The translations under genes and the position numbers were made by a program. DNA of 64,000 nt from Oscillospiraceae bacterium (GTDB lineage Bacteria; Bacillota; Clostridia; Oscillospirales; Acutalibacteraceae), in contig SVPQ01000003.1 of the NCBI GenBank assembly GCA_015065845.1, positions 62,001 to 126,000 of the forward strand, given 5' to 3'. Of this stretch, positions 26,807 through 34,049 are shown piece after piece (the first letter of the stretch is position 1; every line of letters starts with the position of its first letter). The notes under the pieces are model-generated. The model worked only from the letters and a program-made list of their open reading frames with translations. It ran no database searches and had not been told where the DNA came from.

Positions 26807-27172
26807 TCAGGCTTTCATAATTTCGTCGCTTAATTCAATAATTTGCTTTGAATATTTTTTGCGTCTTTTGTAAAGTATTTTTTTGTAACTCGGATAGTTA
26901 ATAATTGCCATTAACATACCAACTACACCAATTATAATTCCTGACATCATTCCGTTTTCAATTCCTAAAACAGAACCGATTTCTGTCATAACAAGACTCA
27001 TACCACTACCCATAATAAGTGCTGAAATGCTACCGAAAGTGTAACCAAATATGTTAGCAGTTTTTTTCACTTTACGGTCTAACGCTGTTAATTCATCGAG
27101 TTTTGTGTTTTCTTTTTCTGTGTACTGTGTGCGGATTTTCTGCACGAGAAATTCTTTATCGTTTTTATTCAT
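26807..27172 (-). CDS. small two-helix membrane protein, paralogue of 23675-24085
   Basis: This 121-residue protein has a charged N-terminal helix (KDKEFLV-like, then YTEKENTKLDELTALDRKVK), two membrane segments (NIFGYTFGSISALIMGSGMS and MMSGIIIGVVGMLMAIINYP), and a basic tail (RRKKYSKQIIELSDEIMKA). It shares GSGMSLVMT and the C-terminal SL(T/S)D(D/E)(L/I)MK ending with the protein at 23675-24085. It follows the 71-residue helical protein by 20 bases. Function unknown. Confidence 0.8.
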   Translation of the reverse strand: MNKNDKEFLVQKIRTQYTEKENTKLDELTALDRKVKKTANIFGYTFGSISALIMGSGMSLVMTEIGSVLGIENGMMSGIIIGVVGMLMAIINYPSYKKILYKRRKKYSKQIIELSDEIMKA

Positions 27173-27192
27173 TTTAATCTTCCTTTCTGTTT

Positions 27193-27408
27193 TCAGATGT
27201 TTTTTGAAAGTCTTTGTTTTGCTTCTTCGACTGTTTCATTTTCTTTTTTGAAAAGTTTTTCAACGCATTTATCAGCTACTTTTTCAAAACCTTCAACAGC
27301 ACCATTTTCGATTTTTTTGTAGCCGTTCACTACACCGTCTTCGATTTTCTGATAACCTGCTACTACCTTTTCTGCGATTTTTTCATTTGCTTCTATAAAT
27401 TTTGACAT
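27193..27408 (-). CDS. small amphipathic-repeat protein
   Basis: This 71-residue protein consists of an imperfect 11-residue repeat: KVVAGYQKIED, GVVNGYKKIEN, GAVEGFEKVAD, then a helical end (KENETVEEAKQRL). The pattern G-x-V-x-G-Y/F-x-K-I/V-E-D/N gives an amphipathic helix that could lie along a membrane or pair with similar helices. Small proteins of this type are common in gut Clostridia and have no assigned role that I know of. GAAGGGAG precedes the ATG. It is first in a two-gene unit with the two-helix membrane protein. Confidence 0.8.
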   Translation of the reverse strand: MSKFIEANEKIAEKVVAGYQKIEDGVVNGYKKIENGAVEGFEKVADKCVEKLFKKENETVEEAKQRLSKNI

Positions 27409-27501
27409 TTTGAAAACTCCCTTCGTGTTTTGTTATGTCTGCATTATATCTTCGTGTTGTTTTTGAGTTTTTTACAAAATGTTTCTGTTTTATTAAAAAA
27501 T

Positions 27502-27541
27502 AAAAATCACTGTCTGAATTTCAATCCAAACAATGATTTTT
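27502..27541 (-). terminator. terminator of the metallophosphoesterase operon
   Basis: A 12-bp stem with one mismatch (27502-27513 with 27530-27541) and T-rich minus-strand tail, 11 bases beyond the gene end. Confidence 0.75.
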
Positions 27542-27552
27542 TTGTCATTTAT

Positions 27553-28800
27553 TTATTCTTCAGGAATCTCAGCAAGTTGTGTCATTTCTTCCATATTAAC
27601 TACTTCTTTCTCGAATTGAGAAATATATTTGTCCTGATAATAGTTTTCATTCTGACTTGTGAAACTGCCATCTGGTGAATATGTAATGACTTTACAACCG
27701 CGTTGTGCGCCTACTTTTGAAATACCAATGTACGCGAGATAGTCAATACTCATTCCGTATGATAATTGAATACCCTTATACTCAATACTGAAATTATTTT
27801 CGTGGTCGTGACCACAGAAAATACCTTTTGTTGACCCTAACTCAAGCATAGTTTCAAAAAGAGCATCTTCACCCTCTCCTGTGAAAACAATTACGCCATC
27901 TTCACCTGCAACACCATGAATAAACTTTACATTTTCGGTGTCTTTAAAATCGTTTTTTACATATTCGTACCATGCATCCCGATATTCTGTTAACGGAATA
28001 TGGAAAAATGCAGTTGAACTTGGAACAGGATTTTTCATATCTGAAACCGATTTATTATATGCAGTTAATTCTTCCACACAATTTCTGTACCACTCAACCT
28101 GACTTTCACGGATATTTTCGTAACCATGGCCAAAACCTAAAATATCGTGTCTTAAATATGAATGACTGTCAAATGTAAAAATTGACTGGGTAATTTCGCC
28201 TTTGGAATTCTTAATATTTATAATATTGTTGCCATAACCGTCTACATCTTCAAGACCGCTTTTGAAAAGGCAATATTTAAAGCCTCCATTTTCATAAAAC
28301 TCTGCGATTTCTGCCCTGTCGTAATCGCTGTATATTTCTGTGTCGTGGTTACCAAAAGTAACTGTCCAGTAAATGCCGAGTTTTTCCATAAGACTTGCAA
28401 ACATCTTTGCAGAAGCCAAGTTATCATCTGTACCCGCCTGAGGTGGTACCGGGTAAGCAATGTCACCTGTAACAATTACCAAATCAGGTTTTTCTGCAGT
28501 TACCATTGCCGCAACTGCATTGAGCGCTTTCAAGTCTTTAAAATGAGACATAAATCCCGCACCAATGTGAACATCTGTAAGTTGAACTACTTTAAAATCT
28601 CTGTCCGTTGTAAAAGTCCAGTAACCGTTTTCATCTTCAACCGGCACTATCCTGTTTTCAATTTTTACCTGTTCAAAACTTTCAATTTTTTTCATATTGC
28701 TGTTCTTGCCCACAGTAGTTATCAATGAAGTTACTGCAAAAAACAATACAACAACTGCAAGAATAATTCCAACAATTTTAAAAAACAATTTCCCTTTCAT
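27553..28800 (-). CDS. membrane-anchored calcineurin-like metallophosphoesterase
   Basis: This 415-residue protein has an N-terminal signal anchor (FFKIVGIILAVVVLFFAVTS). The phosphoesterase motifs run in order: QLTDVHIGAG (D-x-H), VTGDIAYP (GD), TFGNHDTE (GNHD), FHIPLTEY, and FCGHDHENNF (GHDH). All metal ligands appear present, so it should be active outside the membrane on a phosphate ester or nucleotide. AGAGGTG precedes the ATG. It is the third gene of an operon with a HAD phosphatase and a DUF1349 protein, 24 bases behind the latter. The substrate is not known. Confidence 0.88.
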   Translation of the reverse strand: MKGKLFFKIVGIILAVVVLFFAVTSLITTVGKNSNMKKIESFEQVKIENRIVPVEDENGYWTFTTDRDFKVVQLTDVHIGAGFMSHFKDLKALNAVAAMVTAEKPDLVIVTGDIAYPVPPQAGTDDNLASAKMFASLMEKLGIYWTVTFGNHDTEIYSDYDRAEIAEFYENGGFKYCLFKSGLEDVDGYGNNIINIKNSKGEITQSIFTFDSHSYLRHDILGFGHGYENIRESQVEWYRNCVEELTAYNKSVSDMKNPVPSSTAFFHIPLTEYRDAWYEYVKNDFKDTENVKFIHGVAGEDGVIVFTGEGEDALFETMLELGSTKGIFCGHDHENNFSIEYKGIQLSYGMSIDYLAYIGISKVGAQRGCKVITYSPDGSFTSQNENYYQDKYISQFEKEVVNMEEMTQLAEIPEE

Positions 28801-28824
28801 ATAGCACCTCTGATATTATTAAAA

Positions 28825-29433
28825 CTATTCTTCATCTGGTTGTTGCCCGTCGTGAGCAAGCCATTTACATTCGGTTATTTCCATATTTGTAAATGTTGCT
28901 TTGAATGATGAATTTTCAGGACTGCAAGCATAAATACCAAATTGAATTTTATCTTTAACATTAAATATATGACAAATTCTCATTTGCTTATAAGTTACAC
29001 CGTCTTCTGAACACTCAATGCAAAAATCATTTTCTCTTCTGCTGAATCTGTACCACATTGATTTTATTGAAGCATCAATTTCGGTTGTTGCCCAGTCAGA
29101 GTACCCATTATTTGTAACAACACTGCCTAAATGCTGAAACTTTTCATTCTCGTATTCAATAGAACCTTTGAGCCAGTTTTCACTATCAAGGTACATTACA
29201 ACACCGCACTGGTCAAAACGATTTTTGCTCTCAAATTCAGTTTTTACAATAAAAGAAAAAAACTTTTCATCTGTTTCCATCTGCAAAACAGGTGCATTGT
29301 CGTTTCTGAAATGATAGTATGTTCTCTGCCATAAATCTGTATGTGGCTCTGTTATAATTTCGATTTTGTCCTGTGTTACTGTGTAATCTTTCGGTTCTCT
29401 TATCCACTTTAATTTGTTTACATCAAAAATCAT
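28825..29433 (-). CDS. DUF1349 concanavalin-like protein
   Basis: This 202-residue protein has a single beta-sandwich of the DUF1349 type: an aromatic opening (KLKWIREPKDYTV), the central strands FFSFIVKTEFESKNRFDQCG and VVMYLDSENWLKGSIEYENE, and a closing FGIYACSPENSSFKATFTNM. It has no signal peptide. The family is thought to bind carbohydrate or act in sugar metabolism, but activity is unproven. It lies 10 bases after the HAD gene and 24 before the metallophosphoesterase, so it probably serves the same pathway. Confidence 0.8.
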   Translation of the reverse strand: MIFDVNKLKWIREPKDYTVTQDKIEIITEPHTDLWQRTYYHFRNDNAPVLQMETDEKFFSFIVKTEFESKNRFDQCGVVMYLDSENWLKGSIEYENEKFQHLGSVVTNNGYSDWATTEIDASIKSMWYRFSRRENDFCIECSEDGVTYKQMRICHIFNVKDKIQFGIYACSPENSSFKATFTNMEITECKWLAHDGQQPDEE

Positions 29434-29443
29434 TTTTTAACCT

Positions 29444-30082
29444 CTATATATCAAGCTCACTATAATTATGAATATATATATCCACAAGATTTTTCAATTC
29501 TTCCTGACAAGGTTCACTTTTGTCATATATACCTACAACATTATAACCTGCTTTTTTTGCGGTTTTTGCGGCATATAACGCATCTTCAAAAATCCAGGTA
29601 GTCTGCTTTTCTGTACCCAATTCATTCAAAACAACATCGTAGACCTTTGGTTCTGTTTTAGAAGCGCCGACTGTGTATGTTGAATAAATTTCTTCGAAAT
29701 AGTGAAGCATATTGAATTTTTCAAGAACAGCAATAAGTGCAGGTTCACCTGTCGCGGTGGCAATACCCATTTTTACACCTTTAGATTTTAATTTTTCTAA
29801 AAATTCAATAATATCATTTTTAGGTTCTGTATCAGCAAGATATTTTTCTTTTATCAAACTGAAAAACTCGTTAAAAAGTTCTTTATCAGTCATTTTTAAA
29901 TCAAATCGTGTTTTTGCAACTTCTATTGCCTCTAAAAGAAAAAGGTTTTTAAATTCTTCTCTTTGTTCTTCTGAAAGTACAAGACCGATTCTGTCAAAAA
30001 ACTGGAATTTTACGCCTTTCCATATATGCATAGAGTCAAAAACTGTTCCGTCAAAATCAAAAATTGCGCCTGTAATGTTCAT
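29444..30082 (-). CDS. HAD phosphatase/phosphoglucomutase-like
   Basis: This 212-residue HAD subfamily IA protein has the nucleophile motif IFDFDGTVFDSMHIW, a helical cap (residues about 15-85), the Thr motif MGIATATGEP, Lys in GASKTEPKVY, and the acidic motif TWIFEDALYAAKTAKKAG. This pattern fits beta-phosphoglucomutase-like and sugar-phosphatase members. The ATG at 30082 has GGAG 6 bases before it; a TTG four codons upstream overlaps that site. It heads the operon with the DUF1349 and metallophosphoesterase genes, and its upstream region is the double cloverleaf repeat. Confidence 0.85.
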   Translation of the reverse strand: MNITGAIFDFDGTVFDSMHIWKGVKFQFFDRIGLVLSEEQREEFKNLFLLEAIEVAKTRFDLKMTDKELFNEFFSLIKEKYLADTEPKNDIIEFLEKLKSKGVKMGIATATGEPALIAVLEKFNMLHYFEEIYSTYTVGASKTEPKVYDVVLNELGTEKQTTWIFEDALYAAKTAKKAGYNVVGIYDKSEPCQEELKNLVDIYIHNYSELDI

Positions 30083-30138
30083 TGTGTTCTCCAATCGTAT
30101 TTATCTTTCATAACATCTAATTCAACACCATTTATAAC

Positions 30139-30232
30139 GATTATAGTTAGTCGAAACAGTGTAAAATTACACTGTTTCGATACCAAATCATATATTTGGT
30201 ATCGAATTTTCTTTGAAAATTCGACTATAATC
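30139..30232. repeat. cloverleaf 1: outer stem enclosing three adjacent hairpins
   Basis: The outer stem GATTATAGT (30139-30147) pairs exactly with ACTATAATC (30224-30232). Inside, three hairpins abut: 30152-30179 (13-bp arms, CGAAACAGTGTAA), 30180-30202 (9-bp arms, ATACCAAAT) and 30203-30223 (9-bp arms, CGAATTTTC). Only the four bases TAGT after the outer 5' arm are unpaired. It has no anticodon arm or T loop of a tRNA. Confidence 0.8.
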
Positions 30233-30237
30233 CTTTC

Positions 30238-30341
30238 AATGACTGTAATGCAAAATTGTGTTTATGAAAAACAATTTTGCTAAAAGCCGATAAAATCGGC
30301 TTTTACGAAACGCAACTGCGTTTCAACTAATTACAATCATT
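30238..30341. repeat. cloverleaf 2: outer stem enclosing three adjacent hairpins
   Basis: The outer stem AATGACTGTAAT (30238-30249) pairs with ATTACAATCATT (30330-30341) with one mismatch. It encloses hairpins 30250-30280 (GCAAAATTGT arms), 30281-30305 (TAAAAGCCGAT arms) and 30307-30324 (GAAACGCA arms). The right end overlaps the last codons and the stop of the DUF5412-like gene. It starts 5 bases after cloverleaf 1 and has the same plan with unrelated stem sequences. Confidence 0.8.
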
Positions 30342-30655
30342 ATTCTGGCAGTATCTTCATCAATCCATTCTATTTCTGCTTTTTCACATTTATAATTCCA
30401 ATAAAGATTTCTATCTCTGCCAGTTTCGTTATCTGTAGCAGTACAAAGCACGGCATAATCAGTTGTCGCACCACCATTATTAAGATATGCGGTAACTGTA
30501 TACCGACCATCCGGTGATGTACTCTTACTTAAAAAATCCTGCCCGTCAATTCTTTGAATATAAAAAAACGCACAGTGTATAATATAAACAATTAATGTTA
30601 TTAGTAATATTGGTATAAAAATTATTTTTACCTTTTTTCTTTTACATTTTTTCAC
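30323..30655 (-). CDS. DUF5412-like membrane-anchored protein
   Basis: This 110-residue protein has one N-terminal membrane segment (IIFIPILLITLIVYIIHCAF) and an outside domain: STSPDGRYTVTAYLNNGG, ATTDYAVLCTATDN, NLYWNYKCEKAEIEWIDEDT. This matches the DUF5412 pattern of small Firmicutes surface proteins of unknown role. The start is set at GTG 30655, 8 bases after AGAGGA; a GTG eight codons upstream is also in frame. The stop codon lies within the outer stem of cloverleaf 2, so the repeat reaches into the coding end. Confidence 0.7.
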   Translation of the reverse strand: MKKCKRKKVKIIFIPILLITLIVYIIHCAFFYIQRIDGQDFLSKSTSPDGRYTVTAYLNNGGATTDYAVLCTATDNETGRDRNLYWNYKCEKAEIEWIDEDTARIMIVIS

Positions 30656-30697
30656 TATATTGATTCCTCTATCATCCACGAATTATTACTTATATCA

Positions 30698-31237
30698 TCA
30701 ACCGAAATGTAGGGTTTCATCTGTTTTTTTATAGTGAATAATACCAATAATAAATGGTACAAATCCTAAACAAGAAAGCATTGATGCAACAATAAAACCT
30801 ACTTTATCATCATCTTTGTGAACTATGAGATAGTCTTCGTAAGACCATATATAATCATCACCATAAAATAATGAATACAAATAAGCTTTATCCGATATAC
30901 TTACTGTGATTTTATCACCACTTCTTAAAGATAATAACTCACTCTCTTTTATTGACTGAAAAACCATCTCATCTATTTCCAATGGTTCTTCGTATTCTTC
31001 AACATATATGTAGTAATGATTATAAACGCTTCCTCTTGCACCTTTTTTCTGTTCAAATTCATATTTTACAAATGTACAATTTTCATAAACAAGTGTTTCT
31101 GCTGGTGGAGGGTCATCAATCATAAAGTAAATTAAACTCACTAAAAAGAGCATACCAACACCAGCAAAAAATAAGCTTTGTACAAAAAACATTACTTTAT
31201 TTAATTTCGGTGAAATTACTCTGTATTTTTTTGCCAT
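30698..31237 (-). CDS. DUF3592-like membrane protein
   Basis: This 179-residue protein has membrane segments near both ends (VMFFVQSLFFAGVGMLFLVS and FIVASMLSCLGFVPFIIGII). A beta-rich domain lies between them (CTFVKYEFEQKKGARGSVYN, RSGDKITVSISDKAY). The architecture resembles DUF3592 proteins, with a small beta domain between two helices. Function unknown. It is 42 bases upstream of the DUF5412-like gene on the same strand and may be co-transcribed. Confidence 0.65.
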   Translation of the reverse strand: MAKKYRVISPKLNKVMFFVQSLFFAGVGMLFLVSLIYFMIDDPPPAETLVYENCTFVKYEFEQKKGARGSVYNHYYIYVEEYEEPLEIDEMVFQSIKESELLSLRSGDKITVSISDKAYLYSLFYGDDYIWSYEDYLIVHKDDDKVGFIVASMLSCLGFVPFIIGIIHYKKTDETLHFG

Positions 31238-31315
31238 ATCAACACCATATTTAAAAAATTTGTTATTTTGATTGATTATATCATAAAAAGAAAAGAAAGT
31301 AAATTTTAAAAAAAC

Positions 31316-31723
31316 TTACTCCTTTTCTCCCACATACAAATCAATATCAATTTCCGTTCTTGTTTCGTGACAAAAACCGATTACTTTCATTGACGGTGCA
31401 AGGCACGGAGTCGCATTTTCTGAATAAACTGTCGGAACAATTTCCAATACAAAAACTACATCAGATTCTTTTCGTATTTCATTGAGAATTGCGGTTTTAC
31501 TGAATAATGGTTCAAGTGTTTTTTGCATTTGTTTTTCTGTTACAACATCATATTCATCACAGAACCCAAATTCCCAGTATGAAAAATCATACTCAGTGCC
31601 ATTATCACTTTTATCTCCTGCTTCCCACACTTTTGAAGGCTTCAACCTTAATCTTCTGGTTATATCATCAGGATTAAATTCGCCTTTAATTGCAAAATAT
31701 GTATAACAACTGTTTTTGGGCAT
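31316..31723 (-). CDS. DUF4279 domain protein
   Basis: This 135-residue soluble protein matches the DUF4279 pattern: YTYFAIKGEFNPDDITRRLR, LKPSKVWEAGDKSDNG, SYWEFGFCDEYD, and a C-terminal IDIDLYVGE. Family members are often found near immunity genes of polymorphic toxin loci, but no toxin is seen here. ATG 31723 has GGAG at good spacing; in-frame codons further upstream lack a site. Function unknown. Confidence 0.8.
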   Translation of the reverse strand: MPKNSCYTYFAIKGEFNPDDITRRLRLKPSKVWEAGDKSDNGTEYDFSYWEFGFCDEYDVVTEKQMQKTLEPLFSKTAILNEIRKESDVVFVLEIVPTVYSENATPCLAPSMKVIGFCHETRTEIDIDLYVGEKE

Positions 31724-31843
31724 TTTTGTTCTCCTTTTACGATAATTTTTAAGTTTCAATTTCTTTGATTATAGCATTAAAACACTTCAAAATCAATTAT
31801 TAATGATTCATTGAAAATCCGTTTTAATGAATGACAAAAAAGT

Positions 31844-31872
31844 AAAAATCCCCGTATAGTACGAGGATTTTT
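31844..31872 (-). terminator. terminator of the XRE regulator at 31896
   Basis: Stem AAAAATCC (31844-31851) with GGATTTTT (31865-31872), plus inner CGTA/TACG, with T-rich minus-strand tail. Confidence 0.8.
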
Positions 31873-31895
31873 GGTCTAATTATTACTAACAAATT

Positions 31896-32303
31896 TTATA
31901 AATTCAAATTACAAACACCATGTATTTTATAAACTTCACCATAGTCAAAATGAACATTTATTTTATTTGTTCCGTTTTCAAGTTGATATGTTGATTGTTG
32001 CGTAAGTTTTTTACCATGATAAATAGCAAACCTTATTTTCCTGTCATCGTCCCACGGAACATTATCAACTAAATTAAACATGGGTTCCCTATCAACTTTC
32101 TTTCCAAACAATTCATCTATACTGATGTTGAAAATACTTGCAAGTTCCGGCAAAATCATAATATCAGGTGAAGAAAGTTTTTGTTCCCATTTTGAAACGG
32201 CTTGAGTAGAAATATTTAACTTTCCGGCAAGTTCCTCCTGTGTCATTGCATTCATTTTTCTATAGTAGGCAATTCTTTCACCTATACTGGTTTTCGTGTT
32301 CAT
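31896..32303 (-). CDS. XRE-family regulator with short C-terminal beta domain
   Basis: Residues 1-65 are a helix-turn-helix of the Cro/CI type (IAYYRKMNAMTQEELAGKLN, ISTQAVSKWEQKLSSPDI, FNISIDELFG). The remaining 70 residues begin with a linker (NLVDNVPWDDDRKIRFAIYH) and form a short beta domain (INVHFDYGEVYKIHGVCNLN). This C-terminal arrangement is seen in Firmicutes regulators where a longer bactofilin-like or adhesin-like repeat domain follows, so the protein may be a shortened version. The gene is alone, with terminator below and a hairpin array above. Confidence 0.8.
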   Translation of the reverse strand: MNTKTSIGERIAYYRKMNAMTQEELAGKLNISTQAVSKWEQKLSSPDIMILPELASIFNISIDELFGKKVDREPMFNLVDNVPWDDDRKIRFAIYHGKKLTQQSTYQLENGTNKINVHFDYGEVYKIHGVCNLNL

Positions 32304-32468
32304 ATTTTTCTTTACTGCATCCTTTCATTAAGTTTTTTGATAATTAAATTATACATAGGTAGGTGAAAAAATAAAAGGTATTGTTTGGATTATTATTATC
32401 ATTGTTGGTTGATATTATCATTAACTTTTCTATAAAATCAATTTCGTTTGTCAAAAGAGTACCATAAT

Positions 32469-32690
32469 CACGGCGTAGCCGTGGATATCATCAATTCCGT
32501 AAGGAATTGCATATCATCAAAGCAACGCTTTGTATATCATCATTGCGAAAGCAATTTTGATACACACCTAAAGGTGTGATGATATACAGTCCTGACGGAC
32601 TGATGAGATACAACGATAGCTTTGCTATCGTTGATGATATGCCATTGCTTTCGCAATGGATAAAAAAAGAACTAAGCTTTCGCTTAGTTC
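32469..32690. repeat. hairpin array 1: nine hairpins with complementary linkers
   Basis: Hairpins lie at 32469-32483, 32492-32509, 32518-32532, 32542-32555, 32563-32578, 32587-32602, 32611-32633, 32642-32659 and 32669-32690. Linkers in the left half read ATATCAT (three times) and in the right half ATGATAT or ATGAGAT (three times), so left linkers can pair with right linkers to make a nested, branched fold. The last hairpin, with flanking A and T runs, is the terminator-like unit also found beside tRNA-Tyr at 35049-35070. This and the next terminator account for most of the gap between 32304 and 32806. Confidence 0.85.
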
Positions 32691-32734
32691 TTTTTTGTCT
32701 GTTACGAACAATTTAGATGCCACTTTGTTTTTGA

Positions 32735-32761
32735 AAAAAGAGCTAAAATTAGCTACTTTTT
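32735..32761 (-). terminator. terminator of the nucleotidyltransferase cassette
   Basis: Stem of 12 bp with one bulge around AGCTAA/TTAGCT, flanked by A and T runs, about 45 bases beyond the gene end on the minus strand. Confidence 0.65.
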
Positions 32762-32806
32762 ATTATTTTTTAAAAAATATTATCTATTCGATAAATTGGA
32801 ATTGGC

Positions 32807-33466
32807 TTAACTGTTTTCTGAAATCCATTTCTTTGACCAAGTAAACAATGTTTCGGACATCAAATCGAAATCTACCGTTCCACCATTTTTCAAATTCAAA
32901 AATGTTTCGACAATGACCTGTTCATTGGAAGACACAACTTGAAGCAATTCTTTTTGATGGCTGATATAGTTTCCCGTTTCCTTGAAAGCAATTGCCTGCA
33001 CAACAAAAGAAGCAGATTTATACAATCCTCGTAAAATATCTTCGCTTTTTTCATGGAGCATATTGTGAACACACCCGTGGTATATGTTACAGGCACCGAT
33101 TTTGATTGCTCTGTTAACAGCATTGTCGTCAACAACAGCCAACACCTCGCCAAGACTTCCCTTTATTGGTGTGGTGTCATGACAAAACCGGAACAGGTCA
33201 GATGGCTCCCAATTCAAAATTTCATTTTTACCTGAAAGGAAACCGCAAATCAGTTCCCTATGAGACATTGTGTCCAGCATGTTATTATAAGTTTGAATGT
33301 CCATAGCAGATAATTCATCAAAAATTACAACAATATCAATGTCGCTTGTTTCTGTTGCTTCACCACGGCCATAACTGCCTTGCAAACCAACAAACCATAC
33401 ACGGTTTGCGAAGGTTTCATTTAATGTCTGCAAGAAATTTTTCGTCCAAGCAGTAATATCTATCAT
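32807..33466 (-). CDS. nucleotidyltransferase-domain protein (aminoglycoside nucleotidyltransferase-like)
   Basis: This 219-residue protein carries the polymerase-beta-type core at about residues 28-50: GLQGSYGRGEATETSDIDIV, that is GS-x10-D-x-D. The rest is helical, as in ANT-like and kanamycin-nucleotidyltransferase relatives. It may adenylylate a small molecule; resistance function is unproven. The ATG at 33466 follows GAGGTG. It is the third gene of a minus-strand cassette (phosphatidyltransferase, GNAT, nucleotidyltransferase) lying between two hairpin arrays. The cassette's base composition looks a little less AT-rich than its neighbours. Confidence 0.8.
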   Translation of the reverse strand: MIDITAWTKNFLQTLNETFANRVWFVGLQGSYGRGEATETSDIDIVVIFDELSAMDIQTYNNMLDTMSHRELICGFLSGKNEILNWEPSDLFRFCHDTTPIKGSLGEVLAVVDDNAVNRAIKIGACNIYHGCVHNMLHEKSEDILRGLYKSASFVVQAIAFKETGNYISHQKELLQVVSSNEQVIVETFLNLKNGGTVDFDLMSETLFTWSKKWISENS

Positions 33467-33491
33467 CTTAATCACCTCGTCAAATTGGAAT

Positions 33492-34010
33492 TTACAGGTT
33501 AGCCCATTCTTCTCTCGTTATTGCAAAAACCTTTGTGATTTCATTCGTATCATCCTTATATTCACCAACCTGCTTACATCCGTAAGAAATTGCCGTTTTA
33601 TACGACGGCTCATTTGTATGTTTCATATAGGAATAAATAACATTAAACGGTGTGTTATTAAAAGTCCAATCTCTGACAGCAATCGAAGCTTCTTTTGCAA
33701 ATCCGTTTCTTTGCTTGTCAGCTCTGATATGGTATCCGAGTTCAGGCTTTATTTCACCGTTGATAAGTTGCATAGTTAATCCGCAGTCACCTATCATTTC
33801 ACCCGTCTCTTTTAAGCATACGGCCCACAAGCCAAAACCAAATACCCTATATCGTTCAATATTTCGCTCAATCCAATTTCTTACCCTGTTACCATCAAAA
33901 GCATAGGGATAATGATGCATTATATCCGAATCTGCTAACACCTTATAAAGTGCGTGAAAATCTTCATCCGTCATTTCTCTTAAGTATAACCGCTCTGTTT
34001 CAACAACCAT
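33492..34010 (-). CDS. GNAT-family N-acetyltransferase (RimJ/RimL type)
   Basis: This 172-residue acetyltransferase has the RimJ/RimL opening (ETERLYLREMTDEDFHALYK), WAVCLKETGEMIGDCGLTMQ, the acetyl-CoA binding loop (IRADKQRNGFAKEASIAVRD), and IYSYMKHTNEPSYKTAISYG. It acetylates an amine on a protein N-terminus or small molecule. AGAGGT lies before the ATG. It is 25 bases upstream of the nucleotidyltransferase gene, so the two could both modify small molecules such as antibiotics; this is inference. Confidence 0.88.
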   Translation of the reverse strand: MVVETERLYLREMTDEDFHALYKVLADSDIMHHYPYAFDGNRVRNWIERNIERYRVFGFGLWAVCLKETGEMIGDCGLTMQLINGEIKPELGYHIRADKQRNGFAKEASIAVRDWTFNNTPFNVIYSYMKHTNEPSYKTAISYGCKQVGEYKDDTNEITKVFAITREEWANL

Positions 34011-34049
34011 TGTTTTACCTCTACGAATTCTTATTTGTCGCTCTAAAAA

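Noticed and set aside
30139-30341. tRNA-like genes at the two cloverleaves
   Set aside because: There is no T-loop consensus, no D-arm consensus and no plausible anticodon loop; the arms abut without tRNA spacing.
32469-32690. Possible CRISPR array (short repeated ATATCAT/ATGATAT between variable segments)
   Set aside because: The variable segments are palindromes of 12-23 bases, linkers change orientation half-way, and no cas genes are present.
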